Numbered from the stretch's first letter, positions 48,254-58,103 are shown. The stretch is DNA of 64,000 nt from Antarcticirhabdus aurantiaca (GCF_009765365.1 NZ_VTOM01000003.1:1-64000), one strand, 5' to 3'. Notes: generated from the sequence alone by a model not told the origin. A program made the numbers and translations.

Positions 48254-49186
48254 CTAGAGCCGCGACTGCAGGAACCAGAGTAGCCGCGGCGCAAGGAAAT
48301 GCGTGAAGCTCTGCGGTTCATCTATGGGGTCCCAAATCCAGAAATGCGGCGCCCCTTCGACGACAAGCGGCTGCGCCGGGATTCGAGCCTGCTTGAGGGC
48401 GTTGATGAAGGGAATCGACTGCGTCTCGGGATCGACCACGTCATCCTGCGTACCGTAGACGACGAGAAACGCCGTTCCGCGCCGCGACTGTTCGGCGTAG
48501 CTGATCGGCGACGCTTCGAAATAGACACGCCGGCTCTCCATAGGAGCAACGCCGAGATAGTTCTGGGAGATCTGGTCGAGAGGTCGAGCAAGCTGGTCGT
48601 GGTTCCACTGCGCGGCCATATCGAACACGCCGTAGATGGTGACAACCGCCTTCACTGCCGTGTCGACGCCGCTGTGGGCATCGGCGGGATAGGCGCCGCG
48701 GAAAGGCTCCTCCTTGCCGGCAAGCGCGGCCAACGCGGCCAGATGTCCGCCCGACGAGTCGCCGATCAGCGCCAATCGATCGGGATCCACATTCAACTCG
48801 TCCGAGTTGCCGCGGATATACTTTATCGCAGCAAGCACGTCCTGGACCAACTCGGGATACGTATCCTTGCCCAGCCTGTACTCGATAGCGAAGACCGTGT
48901 ACCCGCGCTCCGCAAGGTACGGCCCCCAATGCTTGTAGACGCTGCGATCGCCGACCTGCCACCCACCGCCATGTATCGCCACGATCGCCGGCGAGCGGCT
49001 GCTGCCCGCTGGTGAGTAGATCGTTCCCGTGAGCGATATTCCGTCGTGAACCGCGTATTCCACGTTGTCCTGGACCTGGACGCCGGCGGCATGCGCCGAC
49101 GTCATGCAGACGAGACAAAGGATCAGCGCGCCGAACCAGGATGCCGGATGGCGTTGAAACGACGGAGTCCGGACGAAAAGCTTCAT
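48254..49186 (-). CDS. Secreted alpha/beta-hydrolase esterase (BD-FAE/HSL-like)
   Basis: A 310-residue exported hydrolase. Signal peptide ending SAHAAGVQ (about residue 35). Oxyanion motif HGGGWQVGD, nucleophile LIGDSSGGHLAALA, acid in VYGTQDDVVDPE and histidine in GAPHFWIWD form the expected machinery of the carboxylesterase/lipase group. Likely acts on carboxylic esters or acylated compounds in the periplasm. It is divergent from the TetR gene, with a perfect palindromic operator between them (49325-49343), so it is the probable target of that repressor. Confidence 0.88.
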   Translation of the reverse strand: MKLFVRTPSFQRHPASWFGALILCLVCMTSAHAAGVQVQDNVEYAVHDGISLTGTIYSPAGSSRSPAIVAIHGGGWQVGDRSVYKHWGPYLAERGYTVFAIEYRLGKDTYPELVQDVLAAIKYIRGNSDELNVDPDRLALIGDSSGGHLAALAALAGKEEPFRGAYPADAHSGVDTAVKAVVTIYGVFDMAAQWNHDQLARPLDQISQNYLGVAPMESRRVYFEASPISYAEQSRRGTAFLVVYGTQDDVVDPETQSIPFINALKQARIPAQPLVVEGAPHFWIWDPIDEPQSFTHFLAPRLLWFLQSRL

Positions 49187-49324
49187 CTCACGTCTCGTTC
49201 TGGGTCTTCGGTCGGAATGCAGAACCCAGCCTTGGCGTGGGCAGAGATCAGCCAGTCACGCGTCTGAAGCGATACGGCTTCCCTCCGGCATCGGATCCAA
49301 TCCCGCATTGCCGAGCTCAGTTTA

Positions 49325-49343
49325 GTAATGTACGGTACATTAC
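49325..49343. promoter_or_regulatory. Palindromic operator for the TetR regulator
   Basis: GTAATGTAC at 49325-49333, central G, GTACATTAC at 49335-49343: a perfect 19-base palindrome with a 9-bp half-site, typical of TetR operators. It lies 24 bases before the tetR start and about 140 bases from the divergent esterase start. Confidence 0.65.
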
Positions 49344-49367
49344 CGAGCTGCTCCGTCAACGAGGATT

Positions 49368-50006
49368 TTGGAAATTTTGCCACTCGCGCAAACATCGCCC
49401 GGTCGTTCCGGAAACTCGAAGTCGGCGAAGCGCCGGGAGGCCTTCCTGGAAGAAGCAGGCGACCTCTTCCTCCGGAACGGATTCGACAATGTGACCATAG
49501 ACGCGATCATCGCCCGAAGCGGAGGATCGAAGGCAAGCATCTATCGAGAGTTCGGAAGCAAGGAAGCGCTGTTTTCGGAAGCCATCCGTCAGCGCTGCGA
49601 AAGAACGTTGCGACCGATCATGCAGCCGGCATCGACGAGCGAGGACCCTGCTGTCACCCTCTCGAGTTTCGGAGTGACGTTCCTGAAGTGCGTGCTTTCC
49701 GACGACGGCATCCTCATCCACCGGATCGTGCTGGCGGAAGCGCGACGCTTTCCCGAAGTCGGTCATGTCTTCTATTCTGCCGGCCCCCGATCTGTTTACC
49801 GCGCGCTATGGACGATATTTCTTCATCTCGAAGAACAGTCGAGAACGCCGGCAGGAAGCGCGGAAAGGCTTGCCCGGCTTTTCCATGGGATGATCCTCAC
49901 GGAGCTGCAACTCGGAAGATTGCTTGCCGACGCTCCGATGCCGGACGATGCGTGCTTGCACGGTCATGTCGAGGCTGCCGTCAGGGCGCTGCTCCGCGAG
50001 GCGTGA
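49368..50006 (+). CDS. TetR family transcriptional regulator
   Basis: A 212-residue repressor. The TetR helix-turn-helix spans about residues 20-65 (RREAFLEEAGDLFLRNGF then IIARSGGSKASIYREFGSKEALF), as expected. The rest is the helical ligand domain (LIHRIVLAEARRFPEVG, AERLARLFHGMILTELQLGR). No ATG or GTG starts the domain; TTG at 49368 (GAGGA just before) or TTG at 49377 must be used. It should bind the palindrome immediately upstream and repress itself and the divergent esterase gene. The inducer is unknown. Confidence 0.88.
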   Translation: MEILPLAQTSPGRSGNSKSAKRREAFLEEAGDLFLRNGFDNVTIDAIIARSGGSKASIYREFGSKEALFSEAIRQRCERTLRPIMQPASTSEDPAVTLSSFGVTFLKCVLSDDGILIHRIVLAEARRFPEVGHVFYSAGPRSVYRALWTIFLHLEEQSRTPAGSAERLARLFHGMILTELQLGRLLADAPMPDDACLHGHVEAAVRALLREA

Positions 50007-50272
50007 TCGTCGAGATGGCGCCGATCGCGGAGCAGCGGCCGTGGGAGCCGAGTCGGTCCCCCGACTGGACGATCGGTGCTCTCGATGTCGGTGCGACGAT
50101 GCGATGTTCAGTTCGAAACGGTTCAGATCGGCGAGTGGATCGTTCGATGGACGATATCCGGGCTTTTCGGTCGAAGATTGCGGGCTGCGCGCCGACTTCC
50201 GACGATCGACGCCTGCCGCCCGAAGTGCCGCGAGACCAACGACATAGCCTCCATGTCCGCCGATGATCGGCA

Positions 50273-51193
50273 TCATGAGCATCGGATCTCGGCGGCGACC
50301 GCGCGCAGCTCCTGGAGCAGCACGTCGGCCGGGGCGGACAGCGAGATGCCGGCGCGCAACGTGACGCCGACAGGCCCCATCGTGTCGTCCGTATCGAAGG
50401 CGAGACGCGCGAACTCGCCGCTCTGGAGATCCTCCAGCACCACGCCTTCCGAGATGACCCAGATCGCGTCGCTCGTGCGGACGTAGCGGCGCGAGAAGGC
50501 CAGCGAGACGGTTTCCACGATCCTCGCCGGGCGCGGCAGGTTGAAGGCCGCGAAGAAGCGATCGACGACCGGCCGGATCACCGAGCCGGGCGGCGGCAGG
50601 AGCCATTCGAACGCGCCAAGGGCGCCGGGCGAGAGCGGCGCCCCGGCGAGCGGGTGGTCCGCTCGAACGGCGAAGACGAGCGGCTCGGAGTAGAGGTGCT
50701 CGAAGACCAGGCCAGTGGTCGCCTCCGGCTCTCCCATCCGGCCGATGACGATGTCGAGATCGCCCTGGCGCAGCTGCTGGGTGAGGTAGTCGTTCGGGCC
50801 GGTGACGACGCGCGGCACCGCGCCAAAGCCGTGTGCCTGGTAGCGCCGGATGGCGCTCGGCAGGAGGCGCGCCGAAACAGTCGGCAGCGCCCCGACGCGC
50901 ACGGGAAGCGCGTGCTCGGTTGTTGCGCCCTCGACCTCCTCCAGCCCGCGGCGCAGGGCCGACAGGCTCGCCTCCGCGTGGCGCAGGAACATCTCGCCGA
51001 AGCGCGATAGAACGGCGCCGCGCCGGGCGCGGTCGAACAGCTCGACGCCGAGGATCCGCTCCAGCTCCCGGATCGCCTTGGACACGGCCGGCTGGGTGAT
51101 CGACAGGTCCGACGCGGCCCGCCCGACGCTCGCCTGCCGGGCGACGGCGACGAAGGCCCGGAGGTGGCGCAGGCGCACGGCCGACATTCGCAT
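50273..51193 (-). CDS. pcaQ: LysR-type regulator PcaQ
   Basis: A 306-residue LysR-family activator. The HTH (FVAVARQASVGRAASDLSITQPAVSKAIRELE) is at residues about 12-45, and a substrate-binding-like effector domain follows. PcaQ of rhizobia responds to beta-carboxy-cis,cis-muconate and activates the divergent pca operon. Its assignment rests on the divergent position next to pcaDC and the matching binding site in the short gap. ATG at 51193 or 51187 both fit. No other regulator is between it and the pca genes. Confidence 0.92.
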   Translation of the reverse strand: MRMSAVRLRHLRAFVAVARQASVGRAASDLSITQPAVSKAIRELERILGVELFDRARRGAVLSRFGEMFLRHAEASLSALRRGLEEVEGATTEHALPVRVGALPTVSARLLPSAIRRYQAHGFGAVPRVVTGPNDYLTQQLRQGDLDIVIGRMGEPEATTGLVFEHLYSEPLVFAVRADHPLAGAPLSPGALGAFEWLLPPPGSVIRPVVDRFFAAFNLPRPARIVETVSLAFSRRYVRTSDAIWVISEGVVLEDLQSGEFARLAFDTDDTMGPVGVTLRAGISLSAPADVLLQELRAVAAEIRCS

Positions 51194-51197
51194 GTCT

Positions 51198-51213
51198 ATA
51201 ACTCCATGGTTAT
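51198..51213. promoter_or_regulatory. PcaQ-type binding site
   Basis: ATAACT-CCAT-GGTTAT (51198-51213), matching the dyad ATAACC-N4-GGTTAA I recall for rhizobial PcaQ. It lies five bases before the pcaQ start and about 70 bases before pcaDC, in the pcaQ-pcaDC intergenic region. Confidence 0.6.
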
Positions 51214-51285
51214 GAAAGCTGCATCGATCCTCATTTTACATCACCGTTCAAGCGAATTATGCCGAGACGAGGCCGGGAGGACGCC

Positions 51286-52458
51286 ATGGCATTCGTGACA
51301 GCGAACGGAATCGCGATTCATCACCGGCTCGCCGGACGCCGCGGCGCGCCGCGCCTCGTCTTCCTGAATTCCCTCGGCTCGGACCTGCGGATCTGGGACG
51401 ACGTCGTCGCCCGCTTGAGCGACAGCTTCGAGATCCTCCTCGTCGACAAGCGCGGCCACGGCCTCAGCGAGACGACGCCCGGTCCCTATTCTATCCCGCT
51501 CCTCGCGGGCGACCTGACGGCCCTTCTCGACGCGCTCGACTGGCGCGCGGCCTCGATCGTCGGCCTATCGATCGGCGGTCTCATCGCTCAGCACGTCGCA
51601 ATCCACGCCCCCGAGCGGGTCGAAAGGCTGGTCCTGATGGACACGGCCGCGCGGATCGGTACGTCCGACGCGTGGAACGAGCGCATCGCCGCCGTCCGGG
51701 CCGGGGGCGTCGCCTCGATCGGCGAGGCGGTCGTCTCGCGCTGGTTTTCCGACGGTTACGCTGGCCGCCACCCCGCCCGCTTCGCCGCATGGCGCGCCAT
51801 GCTGGAGGCGACGCCGGCGGAAGGTTACGCCGCGGCCTGCGCGGCCGTGCGCGATGCTGACTATCGCGAGGCGGTCGCGCACATCGCCACCCCGACGCTC
51901 GCCATCGCCGGCGACGCCGACAAGCCGACTCCGCCCGACCTCGTGCGCGACACCGCCGGGCGCATCCCCGGCGCCCGCTTCGAGCTCGTCGCCGGGGCCG
52001 GGCATCTGCCCTGCCTGGAGCGGCCCGCCGAGATCGCGGCGCTGATCGCCTCGCACCTCGGCGCCGAGGTCGAGGCCCCGAACCGCTTCGAGGCCGGCAT
52101 GGCCGTGCGCCGCGCGGTGCTGGGCGACGCCCATGTCGACCGCGCGTCCGCCGCGGCGACGCCCTTCGACGCGCCGTTCCAGCGCTTCATCACGGAAGGC
52201 GCCTGGGGCTCGGTCTGGTCGCGCCCGCACTTCACGCGCCGCGAGCGCTCGATCGTGACGCTCGCGCTCCTCGCCGCCCTCGGGCAGGACGAGGAGCTCG
52301 CGATGCACGTGCGCGCGACGAGAAACACCGGCGCGAGCGCCGAGGACGTGGTCGAGGCGCTGATGCACGTCGCCGTCTATGCCGGCGTGCCGGCGGCCAA
52401 CCACGCGATCAAGATCGCCAAGACGACATTCGCCGAGATGGAGGAAGCGGCACGATGA
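51286..52458 (+). CDS. pcaL: Fused 3-oxoadipate enol-lactonase / 4-carboxymuconolactone decarboxylase
   Basis: A 390-residue two-domain enzyme catalysing two consecutive steps of the beta-ketoadipate pathway. N-terminal alpha/beta-hydrolase domain (PcaD, about 1-255): [12 protein letters not shown] nucleophile elbow, [10 protein letters not shown] and [10 protein letters not shown] histidine. C-terminal AhpD-like decarboxylase domain (PcaC, about 265-390): [35 protein letters not shown] and a conserved late histidine ([18 protein letters not shown]). The ATG at 51286 follows GGGAGG; the frame before it has no start support. First gene of the pca operon; its stop overlaps the start of pcaH by ATGA. 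Confidence 0.94.
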   Translation: MAFVTANGIAIHHRLAGRRGAPRLVFLNSLGSDLRIWDDVVARLSDSFEILLVDKRGHGLSETTPGPYSIPLLAGDLTALLDALDWRAASIVGLSIGGLIAQHVAIHAPERVERLVLMDTAARIGTSDAWNERIAAVRAGGVASIGEAVVSRWFSDGYAGRHPARFAAWRAMLEATPAEGYAAACAAVRDADYREAVAHIATPTLAIAGDADKPTPPDLVRDTAGRIPGARFELVAGAGHLPCLERPAEIAALIASHLGAEVEAPNRFEAGMAVRRAVLGDAHVDRASAAATPFDAPFQRFITEGAWGSVWSRPHFTRRERSIVTLALLAALGQDEELAMHVRATRNTGASAEDVVEALMHVAVYAGVPAANHAIKIAKTTFAEMEEAAR

Positions 52459-53177
52459 GCGGCGCCTATTTCCAACGCGACCGGGACTGGCACCCGCCGG
52501 CCCTGACGCCGGGCTACAAGACCTCCGTCCTACGCGCGCCCCGGCAGGCGCTCCTGTCCATGCCGACGACGCCCTCGGAGGAGACGGGGCCGGTCTTCGG
52601 CCACGACGTCCTCGGCCCTCTCGACAACGACCTCATCCGCAACTTCGCCAAAGACGGCGGCGAGGCGATCGGCCAGCGCATCGTGGTCTACGGCCGCGTG
52701 CTCGACGAGAACGCGCGTCCCGTGGCGGGCGCGCTGGTGGAGTTCTGGCAGGCCAATGCGGGCGGGCGCTACCGGCACAAGAAGGAAAGCTACCTCGCCG
52801 CCATCGACCCGAACTTCGGCGGCTGCGGTCGGGCGATCACCGACGCGGAAGGGCGCTACGCCTTTCGGACCGTGAAGCCCGGCGCCTACCCCTGGCCGAA
52901 CGGCGTCAACGACTGGCGCCCGGCGCACATCCACTTCTCCGTCTTCGGCCACGCGTTCGCGCAGCGCCTGATCACCCAGATGTACTTCGAGGGCGACCCG
53001 ATGATCTGGCAGTGTCCGATCGTCAAGACGATCCCCGATCCCGCCGCCATCGAGCGCCTCGTCGCCGCCCTCGACCGACACGAGACGATCCCGATGGACA
53101 GCCTCGCCTACAAGTTCGACATCGTCCTGCGCGGCCGGCGCTCCACGCTGTTCGAGAATCGGATGGAGGGCAACTGA
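52455..53177 (+). CDS. pcaH: Protocatechuate 3,4-dioxygenase beta subunit
   Basis: A 240-residue subunit that carries the ferric iron for intradiol cleavage of protocatechuate to beta-carboxy-cis,cis-muconate. The four iron ligands are visible: Tyr106 (GGRYRHK), Tyr145 (GAYPWPN), His158 and His160 (RPAHIHFS). [15 protein letters not shown] is the family strand. The start overlaps the pcaDC stop; its own stop abuts pcaG in a TGATG junction. Confidence 0.97.
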   Translation: MSGAYFQRDRDWHPPALTPGYKTSVLRAPRQALLSMPTTPSEETGPVFGHDVLGPLDNDLIRNFAKDGGEAIGQRIVVYGRVLDENARPVAGALVEFWQANAGGRYRHKKESYLAAIDPNFGGCGRAITDAEGRYAFRTVKPGAYPWPNGVNDWRPAHIHFSVFGHAFAQRLITQMYFEGDPMIWQCPIVKTIPDPAAIERLVAALDRHETIPMDSLAYKFDIVLRGRRSTLFENRMEGN

Positions 53178-53803
53178 TGGTCCAGCGCCTCGACTACCTG
53201 AAGGAGAGCCCCTCCCAGACCGCCGGCCCCTACGTCCACATCGGCACCAACCCGAACTGGGTGGAGATCACCGGCGTCTGGAAGGATGACCTCGGCCTCG
53301 TCCTCGTCGGGCCCGAGACGGTGGGCGAGCGGATCCTCGTCGAGGGGCGGATCATCGACGGCTCGGGCGCGCTCGTGCGCGACGCGCTGGTCGAGATCTG
53401 GCAGGCCGATGCCGCGGGGCTCCACAACTCGCCCACGGAGACGCGCGGGACCGCCGATCCGGCCTTCGCCGGCTGGGCGCGCCAGCCCGTCTCGGATGCG
53501 GACGGTCTCTTCCGCTTCGAGACGATCCGGCCGGGCCGCGTGCCGTTTTCCGGCGGCGGCCTCCAGGCGCCGCACGTCACCGTCTGGATCGTCGCGCGCG
53601 GCATCAATCTCGGCCTGCACACCCGCCTCTACTTCGGCGACGAGGCGGAAGCCAATTCGGTCGACCCGCTCCTGAACCGCATTCCCGACCCGGTGCGGCG
53701 GGCGACGCTCGTCGCCCCGCGCACGGAGCGCGACGGGATGCCCGTCTTCACCTTCGACATTCGCCTTCAGGGCGATGGCGAAACCGTCTTCCTGGACATG
53801 TGA
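53177..53803 (+). CDS. pcaG: Protocatechuate 3,4-dioxygenase alpha subunit
   Basis: A 208-residue partner of pcaH that lacks the iron ligands but completes the active site. SPSQTAGPYVHIGTNP, the strand LVRDALVEIWQADAAG, FRFETIRPGRVP and PHVTVWIVARGINLGLHTRL are typical. Start shares a base with the pcaH stop (TGATG). Confidence 0.96.
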   Translation: MVQRLDYLKESPSQTAGPYVHIGTNPNWVEITGVWKDDLGLVLVGPETVGERILVEGRIIDGSGALVRDALVEIWQADAAGLHNSPTETRGTADPAFAGWARQPVSDADGLFRFETIRPGRVPFSGGGLQAPHVTVWIVARGINLGLHTRLYFGDEAEANSVDPLLNRIPDPVRRATLVAPRTERDGMPVFTFDIRLQGDGETVFLDM

Positions 53804-53813
53804 CTAGGTGCCC

Positions 53814-54548
53814 ATGGACAAGACCATTCCCAGCCTTTCCGAAGCGGTGTCGGGCATCCCGGACGGCGCAGTCGTGATGATCGGCGGCTTCGGCGGCTCT
53901 GGCGCGCCGATCGAGCTGATCCACGCGCTGATCGACCGGTACCTTTCGACCGGCAGCCCGAAGAACCTGATGGTCGTCAACAACAATGCCGGCAACGGCC
54001 ATGTCGGCCTCGCGGCGCTGATCGAACAGGGCATGGTGCGGAAGCTCATCTGCTCCTTTCCCCGCTCGGCCGACCCGCGCGTCTTCACAGAGCGCTATCT
54101 CGCCGGCGAGATCGAGCTGGAACTGGTGCCGCAGGGCACCCTCGCCGAGCGCATCCGGGCGGGGGGCGCGGGCATCCCGGCCTTCTACACCCCGACGAGC
54201 TACGGCACCGACCTCGCGAAGGACAAGCCGGTCGAGGAGTTCGACGGGCGCCCCTACGTGCGCGAGCTCTGGCTGAAGGCCGATTTCGCGATCATCAAGG
54301 CCCACAAGGGCGACCGGCTCGGCAACCTCGTCTTCAACAAGGCTGCCCGCAACTTCAACCCTCTGATGGCGACCGCCGCGGCGGTCACGATCGCGCAGGT
54401 CACCGAGATCGTCGAGCCCGGCGCCATCAATCCCGAAGCGGTCGTGACGCCCGGCATCTTCGTGCAGGGACTCGTCGAGGTGCCGAACCCCGCGCAGGAG
54501 GAAGACCTCAACCGTACCGGCGCCGCCTACCCGGAGAAGGCCGCATGA
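53814..54548 (+). CDS. pcaI: 3-oxoadipate CoA-transferase subunit A
   Basis: A 244-residue subunit of the enzyme that moves CoA from succinyl-CoA to 3-oxoadipate. GAVVMIGGFGGSGAPIELI, the glycine-rich CoA-binding opening of the alpha subunit, VVNNNAGNG and a CoA-transferase core are visible. ATG at 53814 is preceded by AGGTG; the GTG at 53808 is less likely. Stop overlaps the pcaJ start (ATGA). Confidence 0.94.
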   Translation: MDKTIPSLSEAVSGIPDGAVVMIGGFGGSGAPIELIHALIDRYLSTGSPKNLMVVNNNAGNGHVGLAALIEQGMVRKLICSFPRSADPRVFTERYLAGEIELELVPQGTLAERIRAGGAGIPAFYTPTSYGTDLAKDKPVEEFDGRPYVRELWLKADFAIIKAHKGDRLGNLVFNKAARNFNPLMATAAAVTIAQVTEIVEPGAINPEAVVTPGIFVQGLVEVPNPAQEEDLNRTGAAYPEKAA

Positions 54549-55216
54549 GCTCCAAGCTTTCCGCCACCCAGATCGCCTGGCGCGCCGCGCAGGACATCGC
54601 CGACGGGGCCTACGTCAACCTCGGCATCGGCTTCCCCGAGATGGTGGCCAAGTTCCAGCCGCCGGGCCGCGAGGCGGTCTTCCACACCGAGAACGGCATC
54701 CTCGGCTTCGGTGAGGCGCCGCGGCCGGGCGAAGAGGACTGGGACCTCATCAACGCCGGCAAGAAGGCGGTGACGCTCAAAGCCGGCACGGCCTTCTTCC
54801 ACCACGCCGACAGCTTCGCCATGGTGCGCGGTGGACACCTCGACGTCGCGATCCTCGGGGCCTACGAGGTGGCCGAGAGCGGGGATCTGGCCAACTGGTC
54901 GACGGGGCCGAAGGGCGTGCCGGCCGTCGGCGGGGCGATGGACCTCGTCCACGGCGCGAAGCGCGTCGCGGTCATCACCGACCACGTGACAAAGGACGGC
55001 AAGCCGAAGCTCGTGAAGCGCTGCTCGCTGCCGCTGACGGGAGTCGCCTGCGTCACCCGCGTCTACACGAGCCTCGCCGTCATCGACATCGAGAACGGGC
55101 GCTTCGTACTACGCGAGAAGCTGCCGTCTCTGTCGGTCGATGACCTGCAAGCCCAGACGGGCGCTGAACTCCTCGTCCCCGGGCCCGTCGCCGACCTTGT
55201 CGTTCCGGAGCTTTGA
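54545..55216 (+). CDS. pcaJ: 3-oxoadipate CoA-transferase subunit B
   Basis: A 223-residue beta subunit carrying the catalytic glutamate in FHTENGILGFG (Glu49), which forms the glutamyl-CoA thioester. AYVNLGIGFPEMVAKF and GGHLDVAILGAYEV are as expected. Overlaps pcaI and is followed after one base by pcaF. Confidence 0.95.
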   Translation: MSSKLSATQIAWRAAQDIADGAYVNLGIGFPEMVAKFQPPGREAVFHTENGILGFGEAPRPGEEDWDLINAGKKAVTLKAGTAFFHHADSFAMVRGGHLDVAILGAYEVAESGDLANWSTGPKGVPAVGGAMDLVHGAKRVAVITDHVTKDGKPKLVKRCSLPLTGVACVTRVYTSLAVIDIENGRFVLREKLPSLSVDDLQAQTGAELLVPGPVADLVVPEL

Positions 55217-55217
55217 G

Positions 55218-56420
55218 ATGAGCGAAGCCTTCATCTGCGCCTACCTGCGCACGCCGATCGGCCGCTTTGGCGGCTCCTTGTCGTCCGTCCGGGCCGACGA
55301 CCTCGGGGCCGTGCCCCTCAAGGCCTTGATGGAGCGCCATGCGTCCGTCGACTTCGGCGCCGTGGACGAGGTGATCTTCGGCTGCGCCAACCAGGCGGGC
55401 GAGGACAATCGCAACGTCGCGCGCATGTCGCTCCTGCTTGCCGGTCTCCCCGAGAACGTGCCGGGCACGACGATGAACCGCCTCTGCGGCTCGGGGATGG
55501 ACGCCGTGATCACGGCGGCGCGGGCGATCAAGTCCGGCGAGGCCGAGCTCGTGATCGCCGGCGGGGTCGAGTCGATGTCCCGCGCGCCCTTCGTCATGCC
55601 GAAGGCGGAGAGCGCCTTCTCGCGCCACGCCGAGATCCACGACACCACGATCGGCTGGCGCTTCGTGAACCCGCTGATGAAGGCCCAGTACGGCGTCGAC
55701 TCCATGCCGGAGACGGGCGAGAACGTCGCCGAGGACTTCCACGTCAGCCGAGAGGACCAGGACGCCTTCGCTGTCCGCTCCCAGAACAAGGCGGCGGCCG
55801 CGCAGGAGAACGGCCGCCTCGGACACGAGATCGTCCCCGTTACGATCCCACAGCGAAAGGGAGAGCCGAAGGTGGTGGATAGCGATGAGCATCCCCGCGC
55901 CACCACGATGGAGGCCCTCGCCAAGCTGCCCACCCCGTTCCGCAAGGGCGGAACCGTGACGGCGGGCAACGCGTCGGGCGTCAACGACGGGGCGGCGGCG
56001 CTGATCGTGGCGAGCGAGGCGGCGGCCAGACGCCACGGGCTCACCCCCATCGCCCGCATCCTCGGCGGGGCAACCGCCGGTGTTCCGCCGCGCATCATGG
56101 GCTTCGGCCCGGCGCCGGCCTCGAAGAAGCTGATGGAGCGGCTAGGCCTCCAGGCCTCGGACTTCGACGTCATCGAGCTGAACGAGGCCTTCGCCTCCCA
56201 GGGGCTTGCGACGCTGCGCGACCTCGGCATCGCCGACGACGATCCGCGCGTGAACCCGAACGGCGGCGGCATCGCGCTCGGCCACCCGCTCGGCATGTCG
56301 GGCGCCCGCATCACCGGCACGGCCGCGCTCGAGCTCCAGCTCACGGGCAAGCGCCGGGCGCTGGCCACCATGTGCATCGGCGTCGGCCAGGGCATCGCCA
56401 TCGCGATCGAGCGGGTGTGA
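55218..56420 (+). CDS. pcaF: 3-oxoadipyl-CoA thiolase
   Basis: A 400-residue thiolase that splits 3-oxoadipyl-CoA to succinyl-CoA and acetyl-CoA. The acylated cysteine is Cys90 (MNRLCGSGMDAV), the histidine motif is LNEAFASQGL, and the second cysteine is in TMCIGVGQG near the end. Full length. ATG at 55218 begins the family N-terminus (SEAFICAYLRTPIGRF); an upstream ATG overlaps pcaJ and is rejected. Confidence 0.95.
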   Translation: MSEAFICAYLRTPIGRFGGSLSSVRADDLGAVPLKALMERHASVDFGAVDEVIFGCANQAGEDNRNVARMSLLLAGLPENVPGTTMNRLCGSGMDAVITAARAIKSGEAELVIAGGVESMSRAPFVMPKAESAFSRHAEIHDTTIGWRFVNPLMKAQYGVDSMPETGENVAEDFHVSREDQDAFAVRSQNKAAAAQENGRLGHEIVPVTIPQRKGEPKVVDSDEHPRATTMEALAKLPTPFRKGGTVTAGNASGVNDGAAALIVASEAAARRHGLTPIARILGGATAGVPPRIMGFGPAPASKKLMERLGLQASDFDVIELNEAFASQGLATLRDLGIADDDPRVNPNGGGIALGHPLGMSGARITGTAALELQLTGKRRALATMCIGVGQGIAIAIERV

Positions 56421-56422
56421 TA

Positions 56423-57481
56423 ATGGCGGCGGAGCGCCCCCTGGTCGAGAGCCTCGCCGGCGATGCCGAGATCGCCGCGCACTTCTCGGCGGCGGCCGAA
56501 CTCTCGGCGATGCTGCACTTCGAGGCGGCGCTGGCGCTGGCGCAAGGGGCGCTTGGGATCGTTCCCGCAGGCGCTGCCGGCACCATCGCCGAGGCCGCCG
56601 CCGGGCTGAGCGCGGACATCGCGGCCATCGGCCTCGGCATGGCGCGGGACGGCGTGCCGATTCCGGCTCTGGTAGCCGAGCTTCGCGCCGCTTGCGGGCA
56701 GGACGCCGCCGCCTTCGTTCATCGCGGCGCGACGAGCCAGGACGTCGTGGATAGCGGGCTGATGCTGCGCCTGAAACGCGTCCTCTCACTGATCGACGGG
56801 CGGGTGGCGGCGCTTCTCGATATCCTTAGGGCGATCGAGGCCGATCAGGCGGGCACGCCTCTCATGGCCCAGACGCGGATGCAGGCCGCGCTGCCCTTCA
56901 CCGTCGCCGACAAGCTCACCACCTGGCGCCTCCCGCTGGAGAGCCATCGCGTCCGCTTCCGCGCTCTCGCCACCGGCTTGCCGATCCAGCTGGGCGGTCC
57001 GATCGGCGATGGTGCGAGCTTCGGCCGCGACTATCCGGCGTTGCGGGCGGACCTCGCGCGCCGCCTCGATCTCCGCGACGCGCCGCCCTGGCACTCCGAC
57101 CGCACGCCGATCCTCGACGTCGCCCACGCTCTCGCGCTCCTCACCGGAAGCCTTGCCAAGGTCGGGCAGGACGTGGCGCTGATGGCGCAGACCCGGGTCC
57201 ACGCGGTCGAGCTCGCCGGCGGCGGCGGATCCTCGGCCATGGCCCACAAGCGCAACCCGATCGGCGCCGAGGTGTTGGTCTCGCTCGGGCGCCTCAATGC
57301 CGGGCTTCTCGGAACGCTTTCCCAATCCATGATCCACGAGAACGAGCGCTCGGGGGCCGCCTGGACGCTGGAATGGCTGGTGCTGCCTCAGATGGCGGAG
57401 GCTGCCGGCAGCGCGTGCCAGCTGGCGACAGCGCTGTTGTCCGGAGCGCGCTTCGCCCCGCCCGGCGGCTCCAGCCAGTGA
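56423..57481 (+). CDS. pcaB: 3-carboxy-cis,cis-muconate cycloisomerase
   Basis: A 352-residue member of the fumarase/aspartase superfamily that cyclises 3-carboxy-cis,cis-muconate to 4-carboxymuconolactone, the step between pcaHG and pcaDC. The signature GSSAMAHKRNPIGAE is intact, HRGATSQDVVDSGL and TRMQAALPFTVADKL also match. Slightly shorter than the usual about 450 residues of some species, but the rhizobial type is about 350. It starts two bases after the pcaF stop and is last in the operon. Confidence 0.94.
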   Translation: MAAERPLVESLAGDAEIAAHFSAAAELSAMLHFEAALALAQGALGIVPAGAAGTIAEAAAGLSADIAAIGLGMARDGVPIPALVAELRAACGQDAAAFVHRGATSQDVVDSGLMLRLKRVLSLIDGRVAALLDILRAIEADQAGTPLMAQTRMQAALPFTVADKLTTWRLPLESHRVRFRALATGLPIQLGGPIGDGASFGRDYPALRADLARRLDLRDAPPWHSDRTPILDVAHALALLTGSLAKVGQDVALMAQTRVHAVELAGGGGSSAMAHKRNPIGAEVLVSLGRLNAGLLGTLSQSMIHENERSGAAWTLEWLVLPQMAEAAGSACQLATALLSGARFAPPGGSSQ

Positions 57482-58103
57482 GAACCCGCTAGCGGCGGTG
57501 TTCAGCACGCCTATGGTGCACGCGGTCGCCTCCTGGAGCTTTCGGCGATCATGATCTCGCGCGCTGGCGGAGGAAGCGCACCGACGGCGGCAACGGCGTC
57601 CCTGTCCAGGCATGGCGAACGCCGATGGGGCAGGATGCTTGACGCTGCGGCGTCCTCGACGAGGCGCTGACGGCGCATGCGAAGGAGGACGAGCAGCGGA
57701 ACGCCTCCGCCGTCCCTCGCGGCGCCCTCAGGTCTGAACACGCCTTGGCTTTTCCTGCTCATCCAAGAGCTCGCGACCTGCGCTCTCAAGCGGGTTATCC
57801 TGCCGCCCCCAGAAGAGCGGGTGCGCCTGGCGCGGGAGCGAGCGGCGGGAAGCTTGCGCTTCAAGCGGTGTTGGACGACCAGCCTCGGATCGCACGTGCT
57901 GGAACGCATGGTATGCGGCTGCGCCGATGGAACGCCGGCGTGATTCTGGCTTCCGCCATTCCGTTGGATGCGATCGGCACCGACCATTTCGAGCCTTCTG
58001 CTCGTTTCTGCCCCTCGTGTCGGCGCATCCTTTGCGGGGATCGACGAAGGGCGAAACGTCTCAGCGGTGCAAGGCAAGGCGGGGCATGGATCGCCCCCTG
58101 ATC
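57482..58103. other. Intergenic region after pcaB, no supported gene
   Basis: 622 bases between convergent pcaB and the amidohydrolase gene. Open frames on either strand have no start signal or recognisable family. No clear terminator for pcaB was found. Possibly a degraded gene. Confidence 0.5.
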
